Positions 1 through 7,416 of a DNA stretch of 14,756 bases are shown here, piece after piece (the first letter of the stretch is position 1; each line of letters starts with the position of its first letter). This DNA comes from JANRIZ01 sp033764445 (GTDB lineage: Bacteria; Verrucomicrobiota; Verrucomicrobiia; JAWXBN01): the NCBI GenBank assembly GCA_033764445.1, contig JANRIZ010000009.1, positions 1 through 14,756 on the forward strand. The letters are read 5' to 3'. Both the position numbers and the translations under genes were made by a program. The notes below the pieces were generated by a model. The model did no database searches and was not told where the DNA came from. It was given only the letters and a program-made list of their open reading frames with translations.

Positions 1-1298
1 AGCTTCAGGGCGGCCTTGGTCCGGTGTTCGCCGCAATCCTTGAGGGCCTGCACAATGGCGGCCTTTTCCATCTCCTCCAGGGTCATCCCGGGTCGGACAC
101 CCCCCGCCGCCGATCCGGGTCCACTCTGCTGCCGGATTCCGGGGGGGAAATCCTTGGGCGTGATTTTTTCCCCGCGTGCCAGCACCACGGCATGTTCGAT
201 GGCCGACCTCAGTTCCCGGACGTTCCCGCGCCAGGAATGGGTCTGAAGCAAATTCACGGCCTCCGGGGAAAACTCCGTGATCCTCTTCCCGTTCTCCGTC
301 GAAAACTCCCGGAGGAAGGCGTTGGCCAATATCGGAATATCCTCCACCCGTTCCCGCAGGGGGGGCAATTCAATACGCACCACATTGAGCCGGAAATACA
401 GATCTTCGCGGAATTTCCCCTCGGCGACCATTTTTTCCAGACTTTTGTTGCTGGCGGCCACGATCCGCACATCCACCGAAACGGTCTTGTTGCTCCCCAG
501 CCGTTGAAAACTGCGCTCCTGAAGGACGCGCAGCAATTTGGTCTGTATCTGCGGCTCAATCTCCGCAATTTCATCCAGAAAAATGGTCCCGTTGTCGGCA
601 TATTCAAACCGTCCGATCCGCTTTTCATTCGCACCGGTAAAGGCCCCCTTCTCGTGCCCGAAAAGCTCGCTTTCGAGCAGCGTGGCCGGCAATGCCGCAC
701 AATGCACCGCCACAAATGGTGAATTTCTCCGCGGACTGAGGGTGTGAATCGCCTGGGCAATCAGTTCCTTGCCCGTGCCGCTTTCCCCCTCGATCAACAC
801 GGTCGCCCGGCTGGGCGCGACCTGCTCGATCACCTCAAATATCTCCTTCATCCGGGGCGAATTGCCGAGAATGTTTTCAATGCCGAATTTTTTGTCCACC
901 TGTTTGCGCAGGGTCCGGACTTCCGTTTCCATGGACCGTCCCCTCAGGGCCCGCGCAATGAGGATTTCCAGCCGGTCAATGTCGATGGGTTTGGTCAGAT
1001 AATCATACGCCCCGCGTTTCATCGCCTCCACCGCCACCTCGACGGACCCGAAGGCGGTCATCATCAGACACACCGGGGACGGGGTCAGTGTCTTCGCCCG
1101 GTCCAAAAGCTTGAATCCCGTGTCAGTCTCCTGCATGCGCAGATCCGTCAGCACGACATCCACCGACTCACTTTCAAGGACGTTGATCGCCGACTCCAGA
1201 CTGTCGGCCACATACACGTCATAACGGGGCTCCAGGGCACGCCTCAGCCCCTCCCGCGTGTGTTTTTCATCATCGACAATCAGGACGACCGATTTCAT
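1..1298 (-). CDS. NtrC-family sigma-54-dependent response regulator (3' end outside window)
   Basis: Cytosolic transcription activator of a two-component system; it would use ATP hydrolysis to open sigma-54 promoters once phosphorylated. About 432 residues are visible. Receiver domain at residues 1-118 has the acidic pair D9/D10, phospho-acceptor D52 (TDLRM), T81 and K103 (LTKPID). The AAA+ domain follows, with Walker A GESGTGKE at 171-178, an intact sigma-54 contact loop GAFTGA at 218-223 and Walker B IFLDE at 239-243. The last visible residues (EEMEKAAIVQALKDCGEHRT) begin the FIS-type helix-turn-helix, so only the last few dozen residues are missing. The ATG at 1296-1298 is chosen because GTGAGG lies 6 nt upstream; that sequence belongs to the inverted repeat of the GxxExxY cassette. 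The likely partner is the histidine kinase at 1826-2974. The family call is secure; the regulon is unknown. Confidence 0.95.
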   Translation of the reverse strand, partial: MKSVVLIVDDEKHTREGLRRALEPRYDVYVADSLESAINVLESESVDVVLTDLRMQETDTGFKLLDRAKTLTPSPVCLMMTAFGSVEVAVEAMKRGAYDYLTKPIDIDRLEILIARALRGRSMETEVRTLRKQVDKKFGIENILGNSPRMKEIFEVIEQVAPSRATVLIEGESGTGKELIAQAIHTLSPRRNSPFVAVHCAALPATLLESELFGHEKGAFTGANEKRIGRFEYADNGTIFLDEIAEIEPQIQTKLLRVLQERSFQRLGSNKTVSVDVRIVAASNKSLEKMVAEGKFREDLYFRLNVVRIELPPLRERVEDIPILANAFLREFSTENGKRITEFSPEAVNLLQTHSWRGNVRELRSAIEHAVVLARGEKITPKDFPPGIRQQSGPGSAAGGVRPGMTLEEMEKAAIVQALKDCGEHRTKAALK

Positions 1299-1304
1299 GG
1301 AAAC

Positions 1305-1332
1305 CTCACACCAAGGACACAAAGGACACCAA
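1305..1332 (-). repeat. inverted repeat, left arm of GxxExxY cassette
   Basis: Read on the minus strand this arm consists of three roughly 9-nt units, TTGGTGTCC, TTTGTGTCC and TTGGTGTGA. Its inner edge lies 18 nt past the GxxExxY stop codon. Its outer end supplies the GAGG ribosome-binding site of the response regulator gene. Confidence 0.7.
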
Positions 1333-1350
1333 GTTTAATATTATTCGAGA

Positions 1351-1770
1351 TCACGACTTGGCCTTTCCTTGAACTGAATCATACCCATTGATGATTCGTT
1401 TGATGCCCTGTTTGATTGTGGGTGCGCCAAAGTTGATCAATAATCCCAGTTTTAAATCCAACAATTTCAGGTAGGTCAACAACTGCTTAAAATGCACTGG
1501 AGCAAAAGTTTCCACCGATTTTAATTCACACACCACTTTTTGTTCCACGATAATATCAGCTCGAAATGCCTCCTCAAACACGAGTCCATCATACTTAATC
1601 GGTACCAAAACCTGCCGCTCAAAAACCATTCCACGTTTTCCAAGCTCATAGGCCATGACCTTTTCATAGACGGACTCAAGCAATCCGGCACCAAGTTCCA
1701 GATGTATTTTGTAGGCAACATCTACAATCTCAGTTGCAATCATATCCTGATTAATAAACACCCTTTTCAT
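1351..1770 (-). CDS. GxxExxY family protein (PD-(D/E)XK nuclease-like fold)
   Basis: A 139-residue protein with the family signature GLLESVY at residues 29-35. A nuclease-like motif follows: D72 in RADII and E82-x-K84 in CELKS, then the conserved LLINFG at 110-115 and a typical end, IKRIING. The family is widespread in environmental bacteria; its function is not established, and the fold assignment to PD-(D/E)XK nucleases comes from family knowledge. The ATG at 1768-1770 is supported by GGAGAA about 8 nt upstream, which lies in the right inverted repeat. The gene is AT-rich compared with its neighbours and splits a kinase/regulator pair, consistent with acquisition by transfer. It is on the same strand as both and may be transcribed with them. 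Confidence 0.85.
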   Translation of the reverse strand: MKRVFINQDMIATEIVDVAYKIHLELGAGLLESVYEKVMAYELGKRGMVFERQVLVPIKYDGLVFEEAFRADIIVEQKVVCELKSVETFAPVHFKQLLTYLKLLDLKLGLLINFGAPTIKQGIKRIINGYDSVQGKAKS

Positions 1771-1798
1771 TTGGTGTTCTCCGTGTGCTTTGTGTGAG
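1771..1798 (+). repeat. inverted repeat, right arm of GxxExxY cassette
   Basis: Imperfect inverted copy of 1305-1332, with 23 of 28 matches when the left arm is reverse-complemented. It begins directly at the GxxExxY start codon and carries that gene's GGAG ribosome-binding site on the minus strand. Both arms end in GTGTGAG at the outer side. Confidence 0.7.
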
Positions 1799-1825
1799 AC
1801 CCCTCAGCGTGATCCTCTTTCGCCC

Positions 1826-2974
1826 TCATTTCGCCTCCAGCATTTTGATGCGATTTTCGGGGTCCGGCAACAACACCTTCACGGTGGTCCCACGCTCGAG
1901 ATGACTCTCAATACTGATCTCTCCGCCGTGTGCCTGCACGATCCGCCGCACAATCATCAACCCGAGGCCGCTCCCCTTTTTCTTGGTGGTGTAAAACGGC
2001 TGGAAAATATTGGCGAGGGTCTCGGGCGCGATTCCCCCCCCGTTATCCGTCAGACTCACCACCACAAAACTGTCCTCCCGGGTGGTGGCCACCCTCAGAA
2101 TCCCCCCGGTTTTCATCGCCTGCATCGCATTCCGGATCAGATTGTAGAGTACCTGCGTGAATTGCTCGCGATCCAGCAGAACCTGCGGCAGTTTTTCCCC
2201 CAGCTCCCGCTCCACCAGAATGTTTTTGTTGGCCAGTTCCGGCCTGAGCACGGTCAGTGCCTGCGTCACCACGTCGTTGACCGATTGGGGCCGCAGGTCG
2301 GGCTGATGGGGCCGCATCGCATCAAGATACTGCGAGATGATATGTTGCAGCCGCTGGATTTCCCCCTTGCAAACCTCCAGCTCCTCCCGCAGCCCGGTTG
2401 TTTCACGGGTCTTGAACTTTTTGAGTTCCCGTTCCATCAGCTGGATGTGGATGGCCAGCGAGTTGAGAGGATTGCCGAGTTCATGCGCCACACTGGCCGA
2501 TAGCAGCATCAGGGCGTTGACCTTCTCGGATTCCACAGCCTCCTCGGTGAACCGCCGGTGCTCGGTCAGGTCCCTCAAAATGATGGCATACCCGGGGTCT
2601 TCCCGCTGACGGTCGGGGTCAAGCGGCACGATATACACATTCAGATATCTTTTCTCCGGATAACTGACCTCGATGTCCCGCGAAATGGCCTGATCCGAAC
2701 GGACCACCCCGGCCCAGTCGAGCCCGCGGACGACTCGTCCAATCTCCACCCCAAGGGCCCCCTCCTCCCGGAGTCCCAGTAGCTGGGTGGCGGCATAATT
2801 CAGGTACTTGATCCGTCCCCGCGCATCGGTCACGAGCACCCCTTCCTGGATCGCATTGAAGACGGCCTGCAAAAAGCCCTTCTCCTTGGCCAGCTGGGTC
2901 AGATAGGAATGGATGTTCTCCGGGTCAATCCGTCCGAGCCGGTCGAGTACCTTGTCCAGAAAATGCGGTTTCAT
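1826..2974 (-). CDS. PAS-domain sensor histidine kinase, cytosolic
   Basis: A 382-residue kinase that would autophosphorylate on histidine and pass the phosphate to the NtrC-type regulator at 1-1298. A short N-terminal helical part (1-30) is followed by a PAS domain (about 31-140, AIQEGVLVTDARGRIKYLN region). The dimerisation and phospho-acceptor box SVAHELGNPLNS contains H164. The ATPase domain shows N-box NLIRNAMQAM (278-287), G1 box DNGGGI (310-315) and FQPFYTTKKKGSGLGL (324-339). No transmembrane segment or signal peptide is seen, so the signal is probably internal. The combination resembles NtrB/AtoS-type kinases. The start follows the corA stop by 21 nt, which suggests one operon. Its ribosome-binding site is weak. 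The family is certain; the signal and target genes are unknown. Confidence 0.95.
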   Translation of the reverse strand: MKPHFLDKVLDRLGRIDPENIHSYLTQLAKEKGFLQAVFNAIQEGVLVTDARGRIKYLNYAATQLLGLREEGALGVEIGRVVRGLDWAGVVRSDQAISRDIEVSYPEKRYLNVYIVPLDPDRQREDPGYAIILRDLTEHRRFTEEAVESEKVNALMLLSASVAHELGNPLNSLAIHIQLMERELKKFKTRETTGLREELEVCKGEIQRLQHIISQYLDAMRPHQPDLRPQSVNDVVTQALTVLRPELANKNILVERELGEKLPQVLLDREQFTQVLYNLIRNAMQAMKTGGILRVATTREDSFVVVSLTDNGGGIAPETLANIFQPFYTTKKKGSGLGLMIVRRIVQAHGGEISIESHLERGTTVKVLLPDPENRIKMLEAK

Positions 2975-2995
2975 GGGATCACCCGGCCTTGCCGA

Positions 2996-3964
2996 CTAAA
3001 TGTATTTTTTCCACTTCATCCAGCCGATGATCCCCGCCGTGGAGACAAGGGTCACAACCATGGCCGTGAAATAACCGGACCGGGAATGCAACTCCGGCAT
3101 TCCGTCAAAATTCATCCCGTACCAGGTGCCCACAATCATGATCGGTGTGGTCACGGCCGTGAGGATGGTCAGCACACGGATGATATCATTGGTCTTGTTG
3201 GCGACCTTGTTGAGGTACACATCCATCGTCAGAAACAACTGCTCCTTGTAGGAGGAAATCTGTCCGTCAATCTTCTGAAGATGGCCGTGAATGTCCCGGT
3301 AATACGGCAGGGCGGGCGACCGGATGACCTTCAGCTCCCCCATGCCCAGCCGCCCGATCACGTCCCGTTGCGGACGGATGGTCTGGCTGAGGGTTTCCAG
3401 TTCGCGTTTGGCGCGCAAAATGCTGCTCATCAGATCCTTCTCCTCCACGGTGAAGATGTTGTCCTCCACCTCCTGCAGCTCCAGCGAAAGCTCATCCAGA
3501 ACCTGGTTGTAGTTGTTGACCATCATGTCCAGAATCGCATGCACCAGCCGGTCCGGCGCCTTGGCAATGCCCATCTGCATTTTGCGGCACTTTTCCATGG
3601 TCACACTGATGCTTCGCATGGGCTCCACATGGTAGGTGACCAGAAATTCCCTTCCGATGAACAGATTGCACTCGATCGCACTGAAAAGGTCCTGCCGGTT
3701 GAAGCTGACCGCGTGCATCACCAAAAAAACGTAATCCTCGTAGTCATCGACCTTCGGCAGGCTCGATTCCTGGATGCAATCCTCAATGGCCAGCGGATGA
3801 AACTGGAACATGTCCTCCAGGACCAGCCGGCTCTCCTCAGGGGTCGGATTCTCCAGATCAATCCACACGTGCAGCCCCTTGTCGGCAATAATCAGCCGCA
3901 GGGCATCCACGTCCATGTTCTCCTCAACAAGACGTCCATTGTCAAAAACCATTGAGCGAATCAT
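2996..3964 (-). CDS. corA: CorA-type magnesium/cobalt transporter
   Basis: Pentameric inner-membrane channel for Mg2+ (and Co2+/Ni2+). The 322-residue length matches the family. A large N-terminal cytosolic domain (to about 260) ends in a long helix. The first membrane helix (about 262-282) is followed by the signature GMN at 283-285 in YGMNFDGMPEL. A second membrane helix (about 296-315) and the basic tail MKWKKYI complete the protein. The start is placed at the ATG at 3962-3964; a second in-frame ATG four codons later (3950-3952) is equally possible, as neither has a clear ribosome-binding site. It is upstream of the histidine kinase with a 21-nt gap, so the two are probably co-transcribed. 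Whether the two-component system senses Mg2+ cannot be told from this. Confidence 0.95.
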   Translation of the reverse strand: MIRSMVFDNGRLVEENMDVDALRLIIADKGLHVWIDLENPTPEESRLVLEDMFQFHPLAIEDCIQESSLPKVDDYEDYVFLVMHAVSFNRQDLFSAIECNLFIGREFLVTYHVEPMRSISVTMEKCRKMQMGIAKAPDRLVHAILDMMVNNYNQVLDELSLELQEVEDNIFTVEEKDLMSSILRAKRELETLSQTIRPQRDVIGRLGMGELKVIRSPALPYYRDIHGHLQKIDGQISSYKEQLFLTMDVYLNKVANKTNDIIRVLTILTAVTTPIMIVGTWYGMNFDGMPELHSRSGYFTAMVVTLVSTAGIIGWMKWKKYI

Positions 3965-4026
3965 AAAAGTGTCATTTTGTCCCGTTTACGCCCGTCAGAT
4001 TCCTACAGAAACGTCCCGCAATCAAG

Positions 4027-4054
4027 GCAATAAATGAAAATTGTCATTTATTGC
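4027..4054. promoter_or_regulatory. perfect AT-rich inverted repeat between corA and the exported-protein gene
   Basis: The arms GCAATAAATGA and TCATTTATTGC are perfect 11-nt inverted copies with a 6-nt loop (AAATTG). The repeat lies 21 nt beyond the stop codon of the gene at 4076-5116 and about 63 nt upstream of the corA start. There is no T-run after it on the minus strand, so it is not a canonical intrinsic terminator. It could be an operator for corA, an RNA hairpin protecting the 3' end, or a non-canonical terminator. Confidence 0.5.
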
Positions 4055-4075
4055 AAACCTTTTGAAAGGAATTGT

Positions 4076-5116
4076 TTATTTAACTTTATTTGCATCTTTC
4101 TGAAACAACTTTGCCGATTTCTCCACGTCCGCCATCATCACCTGTTCCGCCACCAAGCCCAGCAGCCCGGTCAGGCTCTTGAAGAAGGGGGAGGTGATGA
4201 AATCCTGCCTCCAAATGACAGTGCATTCCCTGCCCCCGACAAGGATCGGACGCAGTTCGTAGAGGATCAACGCACTCTCATACTGGTTGCTCACATAAAT
4301 CTGGCACTCCACTATCTGAAACCCGTTCTGAAACGGACGGCTGTACATGACCCCCAGATCACAGGCCACGATCGAATCCGCCTTGAAAATGTCCCAATAA
4401 TACCGATCCGGCAACACCACCGGTCCGGGCAGGGGGGTCAACAGTGTCGATCGCAGGATTCCGTCAAATCTCCGGGCCACCCGCGGTTCCTCGGCCAGCA
4501 TCGCCTCCACCTGGCTGAGCGTCTGAAACTGCCGGGGTCCCACAAAGCTGACCGGCATGCCGGCCAAACCCTGCTTTTCAAATGTTTCACACCGGCCCCG
4601 GAGTGTCTCCTTCCAAAACTCCCCGGCCAGAATGGTCCATTCCTCGGGTTTTTCAATCCGGCCCGGTCCGGACATCTCTCCCAGCCGTTTTTTCTCCTCC
4701 ACACTCAGGGCAAAAACGTTTCCGCCCCCGCCCTCCTTTTTTGTCGCCTCCAAAAATCCCTCCATGCCGGGCCACGTGGAGACAAATTTAAACGGATCAA
4801 ACTCACCGGGCTGCAGGGTCTTGAAGGAATGGCTGGCGTAGATCTGCATCTCGGGATGTTTGGCCCCATCCCAATCCAGGAGGAGTGCCGCCGTTTTCGC
4901 GACGGGTTGCTCCACCAGATAACACATCTGGATCGAAAGCGCTTCGGGGGTCTTGCCCACACTTCCCATCCTCGTCAGAATCTCCCCGTCCGTGACGTCC
5001 TCCATGTCCCCGGCCTTGAAGAGGCTGAAGGTTTCCCACTCCTTGAATGCCTCCTCCGCCCGAAGCCCGGGCGGGAGGAACACGCCCATCAGGAGGAGTA
5101 AAAGGATCCCTTTCAT
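4076..5116 (-). CDS. exported protein of unknown function
   Basis: I do not recognise this 346-residue protein. It starts with a classical signal peptide (MKGILLLLLMGVFLPPGLRA, likely cut before EEAF), so it is periplasmic or secreted. No lipobox, no further membrane helix and no catalytic motif stand out. Residues 130-140 hold a glycine run (EGGGGN). The C-terminal third (VECQIYVSNQYESALILYEL, then an aromatic VIWRQDF stretch and a long terminal helix) has an alternating pattern that could fit a START/polyketide-cyclase-like lipid-binding fold, but this is a guess. The start is supported by the signal peptide; GGGAG directly abuts the ATG, which is closer than usual. It stands apart from corA by 111 nt and is divergent from birA. 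It appears full-length and intact. Confidence 0.8.
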   Translation of the reverse strand: MKGILLLLLMGVFLPPGLRAEEAFKEWETFSLFKAGDMEDVTDGEILTRMGSVGKTPEALSIQMCYLVEQPVAKTAALLLDWDGAKHPEMQIYASHSFKTLQPGEFDPFKFVSTWPGMEGFLEATKKEGGGGNVFALSVEEKKRLGEMSGPGRIEKPEEWTILAGEFWKETLRGRCETFEKQGLAGMPVSFVGPRQFQTLSQVEAMLAEEPRVARRFDGILRSTLLTPLPGPVVLPDRYYWDIFKADSIVACDLGVMYSRPFQNGFQIVECQIYVSNQYESALILYELRPILVGGRECTVIWRQDFITSPFFKSLTGLLGLVAEQVMMADVEKSAKLFQKDANKVK

Positions 5117-5236
5117 CTCCCGGCAAGCTGCCCCAAACCATTCCCCACTTCAAGGCCCGAAATATCCGCATCAACCGGGATCGGCGCCTGGCCGAAATTG
5201 CCTTGAGGGTCCCTCTCTTTTTGCTAGTCCTTTGCC

Positions 5237-6223
5237 ATGGACCCCGATGTCACCATTCTCAGAACGCTTCAGGAAGCCGGCCCGACGGGATACGTTTCCG
5301 GAGAGGACCTGGCCCGCTCCCTGAAGATCAGCCGCACGGCGGTCTGGGCCCGCATCGACGAACTGCGGAAGGCGGGTCTGCACATCCTGGCCGTGCCCAA
5401 TCTGGGGTACCGTCTGGACTCCCACGACGACGTCCTCATCGCCGCACACCTGCGATCCCGTCTTCAAACGCAGCGCATCGGCCACAAGATTCTCGTCTTC
5501 CGGGAAACCGCCTCCACCCAGGACCTCGTCGGAAAACTCGCCCGCGAAGGGGCCCCGGAGGGTCTCGTGGTTTTTGCGGAATCCCAAAAAAAGGGCCGGG
5601 GTCGCCTGGGCCGCGCCTGGTCCTCGCCTCCGGGCTCGGGACTGTGGTTCTCGGCATTGCTCCGCCCCCCCTGGCCCCCCTCGGCTGTCACACGCCTGAC
5701 GGCCGTTTTTTCCGTGGCCATCGCCCGGGCCATCGAGGCGGAAACACCCGTCCGCGCCCATATCAAGTACCCCAACGACATCCTGTGCGGCGACCGGAAA
5801 CTCTGCGGCATTCTCACCGAACTCCACACGGAAATCGACCGCGTGGACTATGCGGTTGTCGGGGTCGGCCTCAATGTCAACGCCACCGTGCGCGATTTTC
5901 CCGCTCCCCTGCGTTCCCTGGCCACCTCGCTTCGCCTGGAATCGGGCGAACCCCTTCTGCGGGCCCGGCTGGCGGTCCGCATTTTGCAGGAACTCGACGC
6001 CCTCTACGCTCAATCCCTGGCGGGCGGGTTTCCCACAATTGCCGAGGAATGGTCGCGCCGCTGCTCGACTCTCCACAAAAAAATCACGGTCACCCGGGGC
6101 GGGACCCATCGGATTTCGGGCACTGCCACAGGCATTGACGAGGACGGGTCCCTGCTCATCCGGCATGATTCGGGGCGGATCGAGGCCATTCACGGCGGGG
6201 ATCTGACCGTTGAAAAACCCTGA
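5237..6223 (+). CDS. birA: bifunctional biotin-[acetyl-CoA-carboxylase] ligase / biotin operon repressor
   Basis: Attaches biotin through biotinyl-5'-AMP to the biotin carrier protein of acetyl-CoA carboxylase and, with its DNA-binding domain, may repress biotin genes. The 328 residues match BirA of the repressor type. An N-terminal winged helix-turn-helix (about 1-60, ISRTAVWARIDELRKAG) is followed by the ligase domain. That domain contains ETASTQ (90-95), the biotinyl-AMP loop GRGRLGR (120-126), KYPND (177-181, usually KWPND) and CGILTE (190-195), GVGLNVN (209-215), and a C-terminal SH3-like domain (about 280-328). The Trp to Tyr change in KWPND is conservative. No clear ribosome-binding site precedes the ATG. 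It is divergent from the gene at 4076-5116 (120 nt apart) and is followed by coaX 64 nt downstream on the same strand. Confidence 0.95.
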   Translation: MDPDVTILRTLQEAGPTGYVSGEDLARSLKISRTAVWARIDELRKAGLHILAVPNLGYRLDSHDDVLIAAHLRSRLQTQRIGHKILVFRETASTQDLVGKLAREGAPEGLVVFAESQKKGRGRLGRAWSSPPGSGLWFSALLRPPWPPSAVTRLTAVFSVAIARAIEAETPVRAHIKYPNDILCGDRKLCGILTELHTEIDRVDYAVVGVGLNVNATVRDFPAPLRSLATSLRLESGEPLLRARLAVRILQELDALYAQSLAGGFPTIAEEWSRRCSTLHKKITVTRGGTHRISGTATGIDEDGSLLIRHDSGRIEAIHGGDLTVEKP

Positions 6224-6287
6224 CCCTGCGGCCTGCCGCCGCAATTTGCTCTGTTCCCCCGATCAAAACACCTCTACCTTTTGAGCC

Positions 6288-7040
6288 GTGAAATCCTCCG
6301 CCCGCCTTCACCTGCTCATCGACATCGGCAACACCAACACCCATGTCGGGCTTTCAACGGGTACCCGCATTTTGCGCGATATGGAATTCCCCACCGGAAC
6401 CCTCCCGAAAGAACCGATCAGAAAATTTTTACGGGGTCAAAACGCCGCGGGGGTCATGGTCGCCTCGGTGGTCCCCGATGCCAACGGCCCCCTGAAAAAA
6501 ACTCTCCTCGCTCTGGGTCTCCCGCCTCCGCACTTTCTCTCGTGCCACAGTCCCCTGCCCATCGGCATCCGTTATCCAAAGCCGGCCACCATCGGTGCCG
6601 ACCGGCTGGCCAATGCCGCGGGCGCGGTCAACCGCTACGGGGCCCCGGTCATTGTCATCGATTTCGGCACGGCGGTCACGTTCGACATCATCAACTCCCG
6701 GGCGGAATACATCGGCGGTATCATCGCCCCGGGGCTGGCGGCCATGACCCATTACCTCTACGAACGCACGGCACTTCTGCCCAAAATTTCCCTCCGTGAA
6801 CCGCGCTCCTTTGTCGGCAAAAGCACGGTGGAGGCCATGACCATTGGGGCGGTGGTCGGGTACCGGGGACTGATCCGGGAAATCATCACCGATGTGATGA
6901 AGGAATTGAAGCTGCGCCGGATCACCGTCGTGGCCACCGGCGGATACAGTGCCCTGATCGCCCGCAAAATCCCCGCCATTCAACACGTCAACCCCATGCT
7001 CACGCTCGAAGGTCTCCAGGTTGTCCTCAACCGGATATGA
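6288..7040 (+). CDS. coaX: type III pantothenate kinase
   Basis: Phosphorylates pantothenate with ATP, the first step of coenzyme A synthesis; the type III enzyme is cytosolic and needs a monovalent cation. The 250 residues match the family. The ASKHA-fold phosphate loop is DIGNTNTHVGL at 12-22. GADRLANAAGA (103-113), DFGTAVTFD (125-133, usually DFGTATTFD), GGIIAPGL (143-150) and the late ATGGYS are all present. The start is a GTG at 6288-6290; it is chosen because it lies just before the first conserved strand and no ATG is suitably placed. The upstream sequence has no strong ribosome-binding site. birA followed by coaX is a recurrent gene pair in several bacterial groups, and in some bacteria the two are fused. 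Function is assigned with high confidence. Confidence 0.95.
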   Translation: MKSSARLHLLIDIGNTNTHVGLSTGTRILRDMEFPTGTLPKEPIRKFLRGQNAAGVMVASVVPDANGPLKKTLLALGLPPPHFLSCHSPLPIGIRYPKPATIGADRLANAAGAVNRYGAPVIVIDFGTAVTFDIINSRAEYIGGIIAPGLAAMTHYLYERTALLPKISLREPRSFVGKSTVEAMTIGAVVGYRGLIREIITDVMKELKLRRITVVATGGYSALIARKIPAIQHVNPMLTLEGLQVVLNRI

Positions 7041-7146
7041 GATGTGCGGAGGGAGTCCATGATCATGACGTTGGGTGCCCTTTTGCAGCAAGGCGAGGCC
7101 ATCCCACAGGCAAGGTTCACGCGGAGCCGCCAAGAAGTTTTTTTCA

Positions 7147-7179
7147 CCTTCGTGTCCTTGACGTGAGACTCTCGTGGCC
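7147..7179 (+). repeat. solitary copy of the GTGT-rich repeat
   Basis: The stretch beginning CCTTCGTGTCCTTGACGTGA and ending GTGGCC matches the outer part of the GxxExxY inverted repeats (15 of 19 positions against 1783-1801 over 7151-7169). It has no GxxExxY gene beside it. It also matches the reverse complement of 14636-14665, mainly at its ends (CCTTCGTGT and GTGGCC). Confidence 0.5.
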
Positions 7180-7384
7180 ACAAAAAGGGGCCAAACGCAC
7201 AACATGTGGCCCGGGTCTCTGCCTGCAACACCCTCTTCCCCAATTTTAGGGTCTGCTCCGTAAATGCTTTTTTCCCCATGCTCGGTGAGTGGGGCCAAGA
7301 AAGCAGAATACTTTTAAACAGCAGGCAAATCTGCTTCGGCGAAGTGTGTCCTATACCACCGTCTGGTCAGTAGAACCAAAAAAA

Positions 7385-7416
7385 CTCTGTTCATCTGCGT
7401 CAATCTGCGGATAAAA
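7385..7416. repeat. ATCTGCG tandem motif downstream of trpB
   Basis: ATCTGCG occurs twice ten bases apart (7393-7399, 7403-7409), preceded by a partial CTCTGTTC unit and followed by GATAAAA. The roughly 10-nt period resembles short tandem-unit repeats that I associate with scattered intergenic repeats in environmental genomes; that association is from memory and not proven here. Confidence 0.4.

Larger units (their letters stand above)
1305..1798 (-). mobile_element. putative GxxExxY cassette bounded by inverted repeats
   Basis: A 494-bp block has 28-nt imperfect inverted repeats at its ends (1305-1332 and 1771-1798, 23 of 28 positions matching by eye) and a single GxxExxY gene inside. The interior is clearly richer in A+T than the flanking regulator and kinase genes. 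It lies precisely between a histidine kinase gene and a response regulator gene that are normally adjacent. No transposase and no clear target duplication are visible, so mobility is inferred from structure only. The name and boundaries are my interpretation. Confidence 0.5.

Noticed and set aside
4034..5101. Plus-strand open frame of 355 codons opposite the exported-protein gene
   Set aside because: The minus-strand frame has a signal peptide and natural composition; this one has neither.
5198..5228. Sigma-70 promoter before birA (TTGCCT with TGCTAG)
   Set aside because: The -10 match is only two of six positions; too weak to annotate.
5171..6244. Long minus-strand open frame opposite birA (357 codons)
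   Set aside because: It lies antisense to a gene with clear catalytic motifs, is rich in Gly/Arg/Asp with no family pattern, and is expected from GC-rich codon use.
6980..7279. Minus-strand frame of 99 codons running from the coaX end into the gap
   Set aside because: It overlaps the 3' end of coaX and the decayed repeats, is Cys/Arg/Trp-rich, and has no ribosome-binding site. It is more likely repeat sequence than a gene.
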